From NCBI GenBank assembly GCA_020630435.1, contig JAHDBJ010000020.1, forward strand, positions 1 through 52,868: a stretch of 52,868 bases of DNA, read 5' to 3'. This DNA comes from Saprospiraceae bacterium. Its GTDB lineage: Bacteria > Bacteroidota > Bacteroidia > Chitinophagales > Saprospiraceae. Made by a program: the position numbers and the translations under genes. Positions 1 to 8,239 of the stretch are shown piece after piece (positions within the stretch are counted from its first letter, which is position 1; each line of letters begins with the position of its first letter). The notes under the pieces are model-generated. The model saw nothing but the letters and a program-made list of their open reading frames with translations, was not told the DNA's origin and did not search any database.

Positions 1-66
1 CATTATTCTACAGGATTTAATAGGATTAAAATTAGTCTTTTATTTTTTCTCTTCGTCTTGTACTCA

Positions 67-90
67 CCTTAATCCCTTAGGGGATTAGGC
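67..90 (-). terminator. Possible 3' hairpin downstream of the enoyl-CoA isomerase gene
   Basis: An AATCCC/GGGATT inverted repeat (71-76 with 81-86, loop TTAG) extends outward by CCT/AGG with one bulged T. It lies about 80 nt past the stop codon of the minus-strand gene that ends at 169. There is no T-run after it on either strand, so it is at best an atypical terminator or an mRNA-end stabilising hairpin. The rest of 1-168 shows nothing I can assign. Confidence 0.3.
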
Positions 91-168
91 TCTGTGCATT
101 CCTTGAGCAAAATCAAAATCCTTAATTTTCTTCTATACTAAATTCCATAGAATAATGTCTATTAAAGG

Positions 169-957
169 CTACTTCTTATTTTTATTTTTTAAAAAAGAGA
201 CAAATGCTCCGAGTTTGGCTCTTACAGAAGGACTCCACCAAACCTTAGAAACCTCTTCTAATTCCTGTTGAGATGCTTCTTCATTTGTAAGATTGGCAAA
301 CCATGTTCTCCTTAGTTTTGCTTTTGTATTTGACCAAATTGTAGGTTCTGCCTGAAGATACACTTGCATTTTCTTTTCTGCTTGGTCTAATACTTCTTCT
401 AGTGGAACAATCTCATCCACTAAACCTGTTTCTAGTGCTTCTTGAGGATTCATTAATTTTCCTTCCATTAAGTAACGATAGGCTGTTCCTCTTCCCAACC
501 AATAGGTGTATGCCTCCACAAAATTGATAGAAATCTGTACATTAACAGCCATTTCATTCAAGCCAATTTTATATTTTTCATTATCTGCCATCACTCGATA
601 ATCACTTGTAACCGTAATGACTGTCCCCCCTGCTGGACAATGTCCTCCTATGGCTGAAATAAATGGTTTTGGAAACATTGCCAATTCCTTGTGCATACTC
701 CCAAATGCTAGAAAAAACGACCCCATCTGAGTTTCATCAAAATCATATAACTCTATCAAATCCAGCCCTGCTGAAAACACACCAGATAAACCCGTTAGAA
801 TTACACCTTTTACAGTATCATCTTCTCCTAATTGCTTAAAGGTTTCCCGAATCTCCTGAACCATTTGAAAATTAATAGCATTAACCTTAGGGCGATTCAA
901 CTCAACAATCACATAACCTTCTTCTTTCTTATCTATTTTTATAAAATCCATATTCAT
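169..957 (-). CDS. Delta3,delta2-enoyl-CoA isomerase (crotonase superfamily, ECI1-like)
   Basis: This 262-residue protein is a full-length crotonase-fold enzyme. It most resembles mitochondrial ECI1, which moves cis/trans-3 double bonds to trans-2 so unsaturated acyl-CoAs can enter beta-oxidation. Visible signatures are the first oxyanion-hole segment GVFSAGLDL (residues 59-67), the second segment HCPAGG (106-111), and IGLNE with Glu135 at the place of the single catalytic Glu of ECI1. The hydratase's first Glu (GGGxE) is absent, which favours isomerase over hydratase; this comparison is from memory of the family. The start is 14 nt after the stop of the upstream phosphatase-like gene (972-1685), so the two are probably cotranscribed. 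A CoA-ligase-linked crotonase of other specificity is the main alternative. Confidence 0.85.
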   Translation of the reverse strand: MNMDFIKIDKKEEGYVIVELNRPKVNAINFQMVQEIRETFKQLGEDDTVKGVILTGLSGVFSAGLDLIELYDFDETQMGSFFLAFGSMHKELAMFPKPFISAIGGHCPAGGTVITVTSDYRVMADNEKYKIGLNEMAVNVQISINFVEAYTYWLGRGTAYRYLMEGKLMNPQEALETGLVDEIVPLEEVLDQAEKKMQVYLQAEPTIWSNTKAKLRRTWFANLTNEEASQQELEEVSKVWWSPSVRAKLGAFVSFLKNKNKK

Positions 958-971
958 TTTTTATTACAAAA

Positions 972-1685
972 TCATACAAAAGTAATCATATCTTTTTCTA
1001 AATGGGGCAGTTCATTAAAACTGAGTAAATTGAAATTATTTTTATTGTATAAAAAAGTAGTAAAAGAGGTATTCCTTACTGAAAAATTCATTTCAGCTAC
1101 TCGCTTTTCATCCTTGAGATAAAGTGCTTCTGCCACAATACAAGAAATTGTTCCACCTGATGTAAATGCTCCAATAGTTTCTCCTTTATTCGTTTGTTCT
1201 AGTATTTTATCTAGACCTTTTTTAACTTCTTTTCTAAAAACATCCCATGTTTCTAAACCATCTACTTTAAGATTTCCACAAGCCCACTCTCCCATCAAAT
1301 GTTGGAAGATTAAAAGGGTATTTCTCTTATATAATTTAGGGTTTTGTTGGGCTTCAGTAGCCCATTGCTGCACTTTCGAATCTGTCTTCATCAATTGTGG
1401 GACAACTTGTCGAGTTGCTTTTGTACCAGAATGTTCTTTCAATTCTTCTAGAAGAATTGGGTTAGGAATAAATATTTTATTTTTATTGAAAACTTCAATA
1501 ATAATCTCAAAGGTATGTTTTTGACGTTGTAAAGGTCCTACAAAAACCTTGTCAAACTTTATCTGTTGTTCTATTAAATATTTTCCCAACAAGGCAGCTT
1601 GTTCTTCTCCTTTTTTAGATAATTGATCATAATTATCACTTCCAAAAGAAGCCTGTGCATGACGAAAAAAATAAAGTTTGCTCAT
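972..1685 (-). CDS. Histidine phosphatase superfamily protein, second catalytic His replaced
   Basis: A 237-residue phosphoglycerate-mutase-fold protein. The N-terminal phosphohistidine motif is present (FFRHAQASFG, Arg8-His9) and is followed by YDQLSKKGEEQA, as usual in the family. The second catalytic histidine, normally in an xHGG segment, is replaced: the equivalent strand reads FTSGGTI (residues 174-180), with Ser at the His position. Activity as a canonical phosphatase is therefore uncertain. From memory, a related subgroup with TSGG occurs beside fatty-acid degradation genes in other bacteria. It lies just upstream of the enoyl-CoA isomerase in the same orientation, which supports a link to acyl-CoA metabolism. 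The substrate is unknown. Confidence 0.75.
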   Translation of the reverse strand: MSKLYFFRHAQASFGSDNYDQLSKKGEEQAALLGKYLIEQQIKFDKVFVGPLQRQKHTFEIIIEVFNKNKIFIPNPILLEELKEHSGTKATRQVVPQLMKTDSKVQQWATEAQQNPKLYKRNTLLIFQHLMGEWACGNLKVDGLETWDVFRKEVKKGLDKILEQTNKGETIGAFTSGGTISCIVAEALYLKDEKRVAEMNFSVRNTSFTTFLYNKNNFNLLSFNELPHLEKDMITFV

Positions 1686-2400
1686 TGGGAATTATTCTGG
1701 TAGAACCTTATTTAAAACAACTGTAATGATACAAAGTTATTTGTATCTTTTTAAGTGGAGTTTAAAAATAATCAATCAATGATAAACTTTACAAAGAACA
1801 ATTTTTATAAATAGAATGGGCATTTTAAAAACTAAAATCAATTGTTAGATTTAACGTTCCATATTTTTTATAAAAAATCGAATTCCCTCCCAACCTTTCT
1901 GATTCTATCTACGTGAAGATATAATTATAAGAGTGTAGTTAGTATAAATAAAGAGTCCCTCCCTTCTAATTAAGTTAGCTAATTACTTCATTATTTTATG
2001 TTGTATTTATACATTTTTTAACTTTTCAACTAATAATCTACTATGAAACAGCATCTTTTTAGTCAACAAACACTACAACCATTCCTTCAGATTTTTTCCT
2101 ATTTACCGACAAAGGTACAAGATTTGTCAACCTACATTGACAGTACTTAAAAATGAAGCAATTCTAAAAGAATTTTAATTTAGCTATTCCTTTGATTTCA
2201 ACAAACAAAATACAATAAAATAATTTTATATAAACTATTTAAATACAGGAAAAACTATATATCCTTTCTTACAACTTATTGAGTAAGTAAATTAATTCAA
2301 TTCATATAAGTACTAAGTTTGGTATTTATCAAGAGGTAATGACATTTGATGTGATTGTTAAGGTTTTGGGATATTTATCCTGTTTTAAAAAAATAATATT
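1686..2400. other. 715-nt AT-rich intergenic region
   Basis: This gap separates divergently transcribed genes (phosphatase-like to the left, metalloprotease to the right), so promoters for both must lie here. An exact TAnnTTTG -7 element of the Bacteroidota type is seen at 2314-2321, 80 nt before the metalloprotease start, without a convincing TTTG -33 partner. The only other content noted is a short open frame at 2043-2150, listed separately. Confidence 0.4.
2043..2150 (+). pseudogene. 35-codon open frame, possible remnant of a transposase N-terminus
   Basis: The frame starts at ATG and reads MKQHLFSQQTLQ, then PFLQIFSYLPTKVQDLS, and stops at TAA after 35 codons. The composition (Phe/Gln/Leu-rich amphipathic start) is reminiscent of the first residues of some IS4-type transposases, but I cannot confirm a match and see no transposase body or terminal inverted repeats around it. 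It could equally be a chance frame in the long divergent promoter region. Confidence 0.15.
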
Positions 2401-5400
2401 ATGAAAAAATTTATCCTTAAAATGTGTTTTTGGATGATTGTTTGTATTGTTTCTTTGCAAGTCAATGGTCAAAACGCTATCAGCGAAAAAATAAATGCGA
2501 ATCATGCAAGAATCGCCAAAACTAAATCATTCAGTATTTTTAACCTAATCAGTAATCGATCTTTGAATCGATCAATTGATGACTCTATACTAAAAGAAAA
2601 ACAATTTTTAGAAATTCAAGAAGATGTCATACAAACAATAAAAAAGAATGATGCAGAATTTTTGCAAGTTTCTTTACCTCTTGAAAACGAAATTATAGAA
2701 TTGTCACTCTACAAAGCCAATATTTATGCTCCAGATTTTAAAGTAGTAACAAATTATAAAAAAGAATTTGAACCAAACCAAGGACTTCATTACTGGGGAA
2801 TCGTAAAAGATGATCCTAATAGTTTGGTCTCTATCTCTTTCTTAAAGAATGAAATTGTAGCATCGATTAATGTAAACCAATCGAACTATACCATTGCTAG
2901 ATTTAAGGATAGCGACTATCATTTATCTTATAAAAGAAATAATTTGAATTTCACTCCAAATTTTCAATGTGAAAACATTACAGATGAACTCGAATTAATT
3001 ACAGAAAGAGAGAAGAACCTTCCTCTTATAAAAACTACTTCTACAGGCAAATGTGTGAGGATACATATGGAAGTAGATTATTCTCTTTATCAAGATTTAG
3101 GTTCAGATACTACTGCTGTTGAGAATTATATCAATGGGTTATTTGCTCAAGTAAGTCTGCTCTATGCGAATGAAGATGTAGGCATTCTTTTAAGTTATTT
3201 GAATATCTGGACAGAACCCTCTCCCTATACTTCTGGAAATGAGCTAGATGATTTACGAGAACAAGGTTATCGTCGTCGTCATGGTGATTTGATACATTTA
3301 GTTCATAGTAATGGTTATTATGGTATAGCTTCTCGTAACACTTTGTGTTTTCTTTGGAATAATTCTGCGGCTACAGGAGTAACAGGAAGTTATAATCTTG
3401 TTCCTACACCTTCATGGGATGTTTTTGCTGTAACACATGAAATAGGTCATAACTTGGGCTCTTATCATACTCATGATTGTGTTTGGAATGGTAATAATAC
3501 TCAAATTGACGGATGTGGGCAAGCAGCTGGGCATAATGGAACTGGACCTGATTGTCATAATTCATACCCTATACCTACTGCAGGAACCATCATGAGCTAT
3601 TGCCATATATTGCCCAGTGTTGGGATAGATTTTACACTAGGTTTTGGTCCACAACCTGGTGATGTTATTCGTAATGTGGTAATGAACAGTGCTTATTGTC
3701 TTACAGATTGCTCAGAAGGTATAAGCTGCTCAGATGGGTATCAAAATGGTGATGAAATGGGGATTGATTGTGGTGGATCAAGTTGTGATAATCCCTGTCC
3801 TCCGACATGTGAAGATGGTACTCAAAATGGTGATGAAACAGGCATTGATTGTGGCGGATCAAGTTGCGATCCTTGTCCTCCAACATGTACAGATGGTATC
3901 CAAAATGGGAATGAAGAAGGGATTGACTGTGGAGGTCTTAATTGTACTCCTTGTTGTATTGTTCAAGGCAATGAGTTTTTTGATTTAAGCATTTATGGTA
4001 CAGGATATGACCCTACAAATTTAGATGGTGTAACTTGGCAAATCACAGATTTATCGGACTCTATAATCTACCAAGGAGCTTACTCTGGACTTAATATTAC
4101 TGAAGAGTTATGTTTATCTCAAGAATGTTATAAGCTTACTATCGATGATAATGGTGGAGATATGAATCTTAGATATTTTATTTCCACTAAAAACGGAAAT
4201 ACATTAACATTTGGAAATGTAGATTATGGTTATACAGAGTCTAGTACATTTTGTATTTCTAATACTTGTATTGATGGTATCCAAAATGGGGATGAAATAG
4301 GTATAGACTGTGGAGGTAGTAGTTGTTTTCCTTGCCCTACATGTGATGATGAAATTAGAAATGGTGATGAAACAGGTAACGATTGTGGTGGACCTACCTG
4401 TCCTGCCTGTAGTTGTGATGGAAAAGGATTAACATTAGTAGGTACTATAGAATACCAAAATTATGGTAATTTTCTTTATATAATTTCTGATGACTCAGGT
4501 TTAACTGTAAACTCAGGTTCATTGTTCTATTTTGATAAAATAGAGAATATTTGTGTGCCTCCAGGATGTTATACCTTGACTTATTTATCTACTCTAGACC
4601 TTTCAGAAATTAAGATAATTGACGAGTATGGTAATCTTTTAGTATCTGAAAATTCAATTAATGATGATGGTTCAATCAATTTTTGCACCACAGAGCCTCC
4701 TTGTGATATCATTTCTTTACAGGAAGGTTGGAATATTGTGTCCACAGATTGTATCCCTACTAATCCAGCAATGGAAGCTATCTTTGCGGATATTTCAAGT
4801 GATATTATTCAAGTAAAAGATCTTACAGGAACATTCATTCCTGACTTCAATATTAATTCAATTGGTGATTGGGATTATAAAAGTGGCTATTATATCAAAG
4901 CTTCTCAAGCTGTAGATTTACCTATTTATGGAACTAAAGTAGACACCGATAATACTGATATTCCATTATATGAAGGTTGGAATTTAATAGCTTGTTGGTT
5001 ACCATCATTAACACCTCCTGAAGATGTTTTTGCTACAACACCAGAAATAATTGAAGTTAAACACTTAGAAGGCTCATATATACCAGCCCTCAATGGATTG
5101 AATGAGATGGGGAGTAACCATATGCAAAAAGGTTATGGTTACTCTGTTAAAGTAAGTGCAAACACCAGTCTTTCTTATGGAAATGATTCAAATGGTTTAA
5201 GAACTATAGATCCTACTAACGCTCTATTAAGACCTTCAACTTACAAAGATACATTCTCAAAAACAGTTTCTATTTTCCCTAACCCTGTAAAAGACAGACT
5301 GATTTTCAATAGTACTGAAAATTTGGAAAATGCTGAAGTACAACTGTATAACATGGATGGAAAATTGGTTCTTACACAGAATATTTCTAATAAGGAAATA

Positions 5401-5493
5401 AATGTACAATCTCTACCTAATGGTGTATACATTTATGCACTATCCCAAGATGGTCATTCATTTCATCAAGGACGAGTTGTTGTTCTCCACTAA
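2401..5493 (+). CDS. Secreted M12B/reprolysin-like zinc metalloprotease with Cys-rich repeats and T9SS sorting domain
   Basis: A 1030-residue secreted protein. Residues 1-23 form a signal peptide ending in VNGQ. A propeptide-like region follows, then a metalloprotease domain with the zinc motif HEIGHNLGSYH (346-356) and a downstream Met-turn (GTIMSYC, about 397), typical of the reprolysin/M12B-like metzincins. From about residue 442 there are five copies of a Cys-rich unit (C-x-D-G-x-x-N-G-D-E-x-G-x-D-C-G-G), three then two, separated by a beta-rich insertion. Two 'EGWN...GY' modules follow (about 775-930). The C-terminal about 75 residues (SIFPNPVKDRL start) are a type IX sorting domain. Predicted role: extracellular or surface-anchored protease. 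A strong terminator follows the stop codon. Confidence 0.88.
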   Translation: MKKFILKMCFWMIVCIVSLQVNGQNAISEKINANHARIAKTKSFSIFNLISNRSLNRSIDDSILKEKQFLEIQEDVIQTIKKNDAEFLQVSLPLENEIIELSLYKANIYAPDFKVVTNYKKEFEPNQGLHYWGIVKDDPNSLVSISFLKNEIVASINVNQSNYTIARFKDSDYHLSYKRNNLNFTPNFQCENITDELELITEREKNLPLIKTTSTGKCVRIHMEVDYSLYQDLGSDTTAVENYINGLFAQVSLLYANEDVGILLSYLNIWTEPSPYTSGNELDDLREQGYRRRHGDLIHLVHSNGYYGIASRNTLCFLWNNSAATGVTGSYNLVPTPSWDVFAVTHEIGHNLGSYHTHDCVWNGNNTQIDGCGQAAGHNGTGPDCHNSYPIPTAGTIMSYCHILPSVGIDFTLGFGPQPGDVIRNVVMNSAYCLTDCSEGISCSDGYQNGDEMGIDCGGSSCDNPCPPTCEDGTQNGDETGIDCGGSSCDPCPPTCTDGIQNGNEEGIDCGGLNCTPCCIVQGNEFFDLSIYGTGYDPTNLDGVTWQITDLSDSIIYQGAYSGLNITEELCLSQECYKLTIDDNGGDMNLRYFISTKNGNTLTFGNVDYGYTESSTFCISNTCIDGIQNGDEIGIDCGGSSCFPCPTCDDEIRNGDETGNDCGGPTCPACSCDGKGLTLVGTIEYQNYGNFLYIISDDSGLTVNSGSLFYFDKIENICVPPGCYTLTYLSTLDLSEIKIIDEYGNLLVSENSINDDGSINFCTTEPPCDIISLQEGWNIVSTDCIPTNPAMEAIFADISSDIIQVKDLTGTFIPDFNINSIGDWDYKSGYYIKASQAVDLPIYGTKVDTDNTDIPLYEGWNLIACWLPSLTPPEDVFATTPEIIEVKHLEGSYIPALNGLNEMGSNHMQKGYGYSVKVSANTSLSYGNDSNGLRTIDPTNALLRPSTYKDTFSKTVSIFPNPVKDRLIFNSTENLENAEVQLYNMDGKLVLTQNISNKEINVQSLPNGVYIYALSQDGHSFHQGRVVVLH
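3724..4413 (+). repeat. Five Cys-rich coding repeats inside the metalloprotease
   Basis: Three tandem units at about 3724-3957 and two at about 4265-4413 encode variants of DGxQNGDExGIDCGGSSC. The units match each other at the nucleotide level over long stretches (for example the words encoding QNGDE and IDCGG), consistent with internal duplication. The unit is a known Bacteroidota surface-protein repeat type with six or more cysteines, probably disulfide-bonded outside the cell (inference). Confidence 0.8.
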
Positions 5494-5534
5494 AAAAAAT
5501 ACTTCATAAACCAACACTCAAAACAAATAATATG

Positions 5535-5568
5535 GGCTTAATGAAATTTCTTTCATTAAGCCTTTTTT
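5535..5568 (+). terminator. Rho-independent terminator after the metalloprotease gene
   Basis: A perfect 12-bp stem (GGCTTAATGAAA at 5535-5546 with TTTCATTAAGCC at 5551-5562), a 4-nt loop and six Ts directly after. It lies 41 nt past the stop codon at 5493 and would terminate plus-strand transcription before the convergent receptor gene. Confidence 0.9.
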
Positions 5569-5622
5569 AATATGATAAATGCATTTTTTAACTAAAAAAT
5601 GTAATCTTCACACAAATCTCTT

Positions 5623-8031
5623 TTATAATCTTTTTCGAGTATCATTTTTAGAAACATTACGCTTATTTTTGACCTTCCCATTTTTAGAAAAACGATAACT
5701 CAGCCACAAACGAATTGTCCTTGTTTTGGGTTTAGTCGCATGGCTTGTTTCAAAACCATCAAAGTATCTAATATTTTTAAAATCTAGCATATTAAACACA
5801 TCGGTGATATATATTCTACTCATCAGTTTTTTATTAAAAAATGATTTCTGCAACATTAAATCTACTGAATAATATCCTAGTAACTTATAAATCGCTTTTT
5901 CATATGTAGATACATAAAATCCAGATAATTCGAAGTTGGTTGTTTCATTGATTTTAAAATTATTACTTATATCAATTTGTCCACTTGTTCTTCTAAATAG
6001 TTCTCTATTTTCTTGATTGTACTTCCGTTGAAAAATACGAGCATTCCCTTTTATAAACCACCAATTGTATAGATGACTGTTCCGATTGTATTCAATACCA
6101 ACCTCTGATTCCTCCCCTCCATTCCGTCTTTGACTATAGGTTACACCATCTAATATATCTTTATGTTGGTAATTGACGCCTGTTCTGACTATATAATAAA
6201 TAGACGCAGTCTGTGGTTTTTGTTGATAACTAAGGGCTGCCTTGTGGATATACTCAGGTTGTAAGTCTGGATTGCCCTGAAAAATACTAAAGTCATTCAA
6301 CCTTAAAATATAGTTACTTAAATCCGTATAGGCTGGTCGCCTTAATTTCTTATTATACGAAATTGAAACACTACTTTCTGGTGTAATCGCTCTAGAAAAA
6401 TAAACAGAAGGTAGCCAATTCAAATAGTTTTGTTCTAGACTTGACACATTGGTAAAATCGATCTTCTCAAGTTTTGTATTTTCTAATCGAAGACCAAGTT
6501 CTAGGAAATTTTTATTTATTTTTCTACTTAAAAGAACATAAATAGCTGAAATCTGTTCATCATAATTGAATGCTGAAGATTGATTATTTTCTATCCAAAC
6601 ATTATTGGTCAAGGTCTCCGAAAACACTCCATTTTGACGTTCTGTAAAAGTAAACTTAAGACCACTTTTTAATTTAAATTTTTTAAAATCTGGATATTCA
6701 AAGTCTAATTGTGTTGTAAAAATATTAGTTTTTGCTTCTGATTGTGAATGTTCTATATGTGCTTGAAAAAAGGAGGTATTATATTCAGAAGTTCCCAGAT
6801 TGTTACTAATAAAATCATGTTGAGCATAATCCAAGAACAGTTTAATATTTGTTCCTATTGTATCTAATTTCAAACCATAATTGACTGTAATATTATTCAA
6901 ATCATAGTTTCTATCATTTTCATAATACATATTCCCAGAATCGAGCTCAGATTCATTTTCTGAAATATGAATATTCCCATTTTCTGTACTAGGGTAATCT
7001 CTTTTTGTTCCAAAGACCTCTACTCCAATAGTTTGTTTACTATTTGGCTCTATCACAAATCCAAGCTGGTAGTTATGTCTATGTTCATTCATTGTCCAGT
7101 CCAAATCTGTTTGTACCAATCTTGATGTATTATAGTCTAGAATATGTCTTTTAATAGCATTGTATCTATCATTACCAACATAGTTATAAAAACCGTAAAC
7201 ATTCCACAATTTCCTACCATAATTAAAATTTATACCTCCAAATGCTTTATCGTAATTTTCTCCTCGAAAGGTGTAATCTCCCAATAGTGTTATATCTACT
7301 CCTTGTACTTTCGCTTTTAATATTATATTGATAATCCCCCCTGAGCTTTCCCCATCTGTTTGTACAGTAACATTCTCTTGTACTTCGATTCGTTCTATAT
7401 TATCAGATCTCAAATTATTAATATAATTGTTTAGTTCTTCTCCTTTAAGATTAATAATTCTACCATTAATCATAATAGTGGCTACTTCATTTCGCATTAA
7501 TATCTCCCCATCTATCCCTATAAAAACATTTGGTGTTCTTCTCATAATTTCAACACCATCATACCCATTTTTCAAAGGGCTACGGCTTACATTAAAGACT
7601 AATCTATCATCCTTCTTTTCTAGTATATCCCTACTAGCAACTACTGTAATTTCTTCTAAATTGTTTATCCCTTTTTGAAGAACTATAGGCTCTAATACTG
7701 TCTTGGAGTTAATTATATTTATTTCCTTAGAATAATCTTCATACCCTATAAAACTAGCCCAAATTTTATAGTCTCCTAATAGGTCTATCTCTAATTTAAA
7801 ATGTCCATTGATATCACTTGTAGCACCTATTATTGTTTTTTCCTCTAGTAGTGATTGGAGATAGATATTTGCAAACTCTATTGGCTTTTTATTGTTGTCT
7901 ACAATTGTTCCTGATATCTTAATTTGAGCAATAGTTATATTTACAAAAAACAATGAAAAAAAGATAAGTAGAAGTATACATTTTGAATTTCGTTTTGTTT
8001 TAGAGTAGTATTGTGTCTTACAAACTTTCAT
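5623..8031 (-). CDS. TonB-dependent-receptor-like outer-membrane beta-barrel protein with carboxypeptidase-regulatory domain
   Basis: I place the start at 8031 (MKVCKTQYYSKTKRN...), giving 802 residues with a signal peptide ending ITIAQ; the frame stays open to 8193, but that extension has no signal sequence and runs through a terminator-like hairpin. After the signal come a CarboxypepD_reg-like beta-sandwich (KISGTIVDNNKKPIEFANIYL), a plug-like segment (NGYDGVEIMRRTPNV... IERIEVQEN... GGIINI), and a C-terminal beta-barrel. The overall plan matches the outer_membrane_beta-barrel (OMP_b-brl_3) family, which resembles SusC/TonB receptors but whose substrates are mostly unknown. No SusD partner is adjacent. 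Located in the outer membrane. The gene is convergent with the metalloprotease and downstream of the IcmF operon on the same strand. Confidence 0.85.
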   Translation of the reverse strand: MKVCKTQYYSKTKRNSKCILLLIFFSLFFVNITIAQIKISGTIVDNNKKPIEFANIYLQSLLEEKTIIGATSDINGHFKLEIDLLGDYKIWASFIGYEDYSKEINIINSKTVLEPIVLQKGINNLEEITVVASRDILEKKDDRLVFNVSRSPLKNGYDGVEIMRRTPNVFIGIDGEILMRNEVATIMINGRIINLKGEELNNYINNLRSDNIERIEVQENVTVQTDGESSGGIINIILKAKVQGVDITLLGDYTFRGENYDKAFGGINFNYGRKLWNVYGFYNYVGNDRYNAIKRHILDYNTSRLVQTDLDWTMNEHRHNYQLGFVIEPNSKQTIGVEVFGTKRDYPSTENGNIHISENESELDSGNMYYENDRNYDLNNITVNYGLKLDTIGTNIKLFLDYAQHDFISNNLGTSEYNTSFFQAHIEHSQSEAKTNIFTTQLDFEYPDFKKFKLKSGLKFTFTERQNGVFSETLTNNVWIENNQSSAFNYDEQISAIYVLLSRKINKNFLELGLRLENTKLEKIDFTNVSSLEQNYLNWLPSVYFSRAITPESSVSISYNKKLRRPAYTDLSNYILRLNDFSIFQGNPDLQPEYIHKAALSYQQKPQTASIYYIVRTGVNYQHKDILDGVTYSQRRNGGEESEVGIEYNRNSHLYNWWFIKGNARIFQRKYNQENRELFRRTSGQIDISNNFKINETTNFELSGFYVSTYEKAIYKLLGYYSVDLMLQKSFFNKKLMSRIYITDVFNMLDFKNIRYFDGFETSHATKPKTRTIRLWLSYRFSKNGKVKNKRNVSKNDTRKRL

Positions 8032-8047
8032 TAGATTTATTTTTAAT

Positions 8048-8075
8048 AAAAAAATGTCTCCAGTAAGAGGAGACA
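8048..8075 (-). terminator. Terminator or leader attenuator between icmF and the barrel gene
   Basis: On the minus strand the order is TGTCTCC (8075-8069), a 7-nt loop, GGAGACA (8061-8055), then seven Ts (8054-8048). The 7-bp stem plus T-run looks intrinsic. It follows the stop of icmF (8240) and sits only 17 nt before the start codon chosen for the barrel gene, so either it ends the IcmF operon, or it lies in the barrel gene's own leader and could act as an attenuator. Confidence 0.65.
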
Positions 8076-8176
8076 ATTGAAATAATATTTGTTTGCAAGT
8101 TATTCCCATTAGGGATTTATATTCAATTTTATTAGGATGGAAAAGAAATGGGAAACAGGGTGGAAATAGGTTGTAC

Positions 8177-8206
8177 ACCCTAAAAATGAGCATTTATTTT
8201 TAGGGT
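8177..8206 (-). other. 11-bp hairpin just downstream of icmF
   Basis: ACCCTAAAAAT (8177-8187) pairs with ATTTTTAGGGT (8196-8206) around an 8-nt loop. On the minus strand it lies 33 nt after the icmF stop. It has no T-run, so it may protect the mRNA 3' end or pause polymerase ahead of the terminator at 8048-8075. Confidence 0.45.
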
Positions 8207-8239
8207 ATTTCATAAAACTATCATCAAGACTCTTGTAAA

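Noticed and set aside
3734-3988. 84-residue frame overlapping the Cys-rich repeats of the metalloprotease
   Set aside because: A shadow of the repeat DNA in another frame; the metalloprotease frame is clearly coding.
8032-8193. 54-residue N-terminal extension of the barrel receptor
   Set aside because: It lacks a signal peptide, spans a terminator hairpin, and the internal Met at 8031 starts a good signal peptide.
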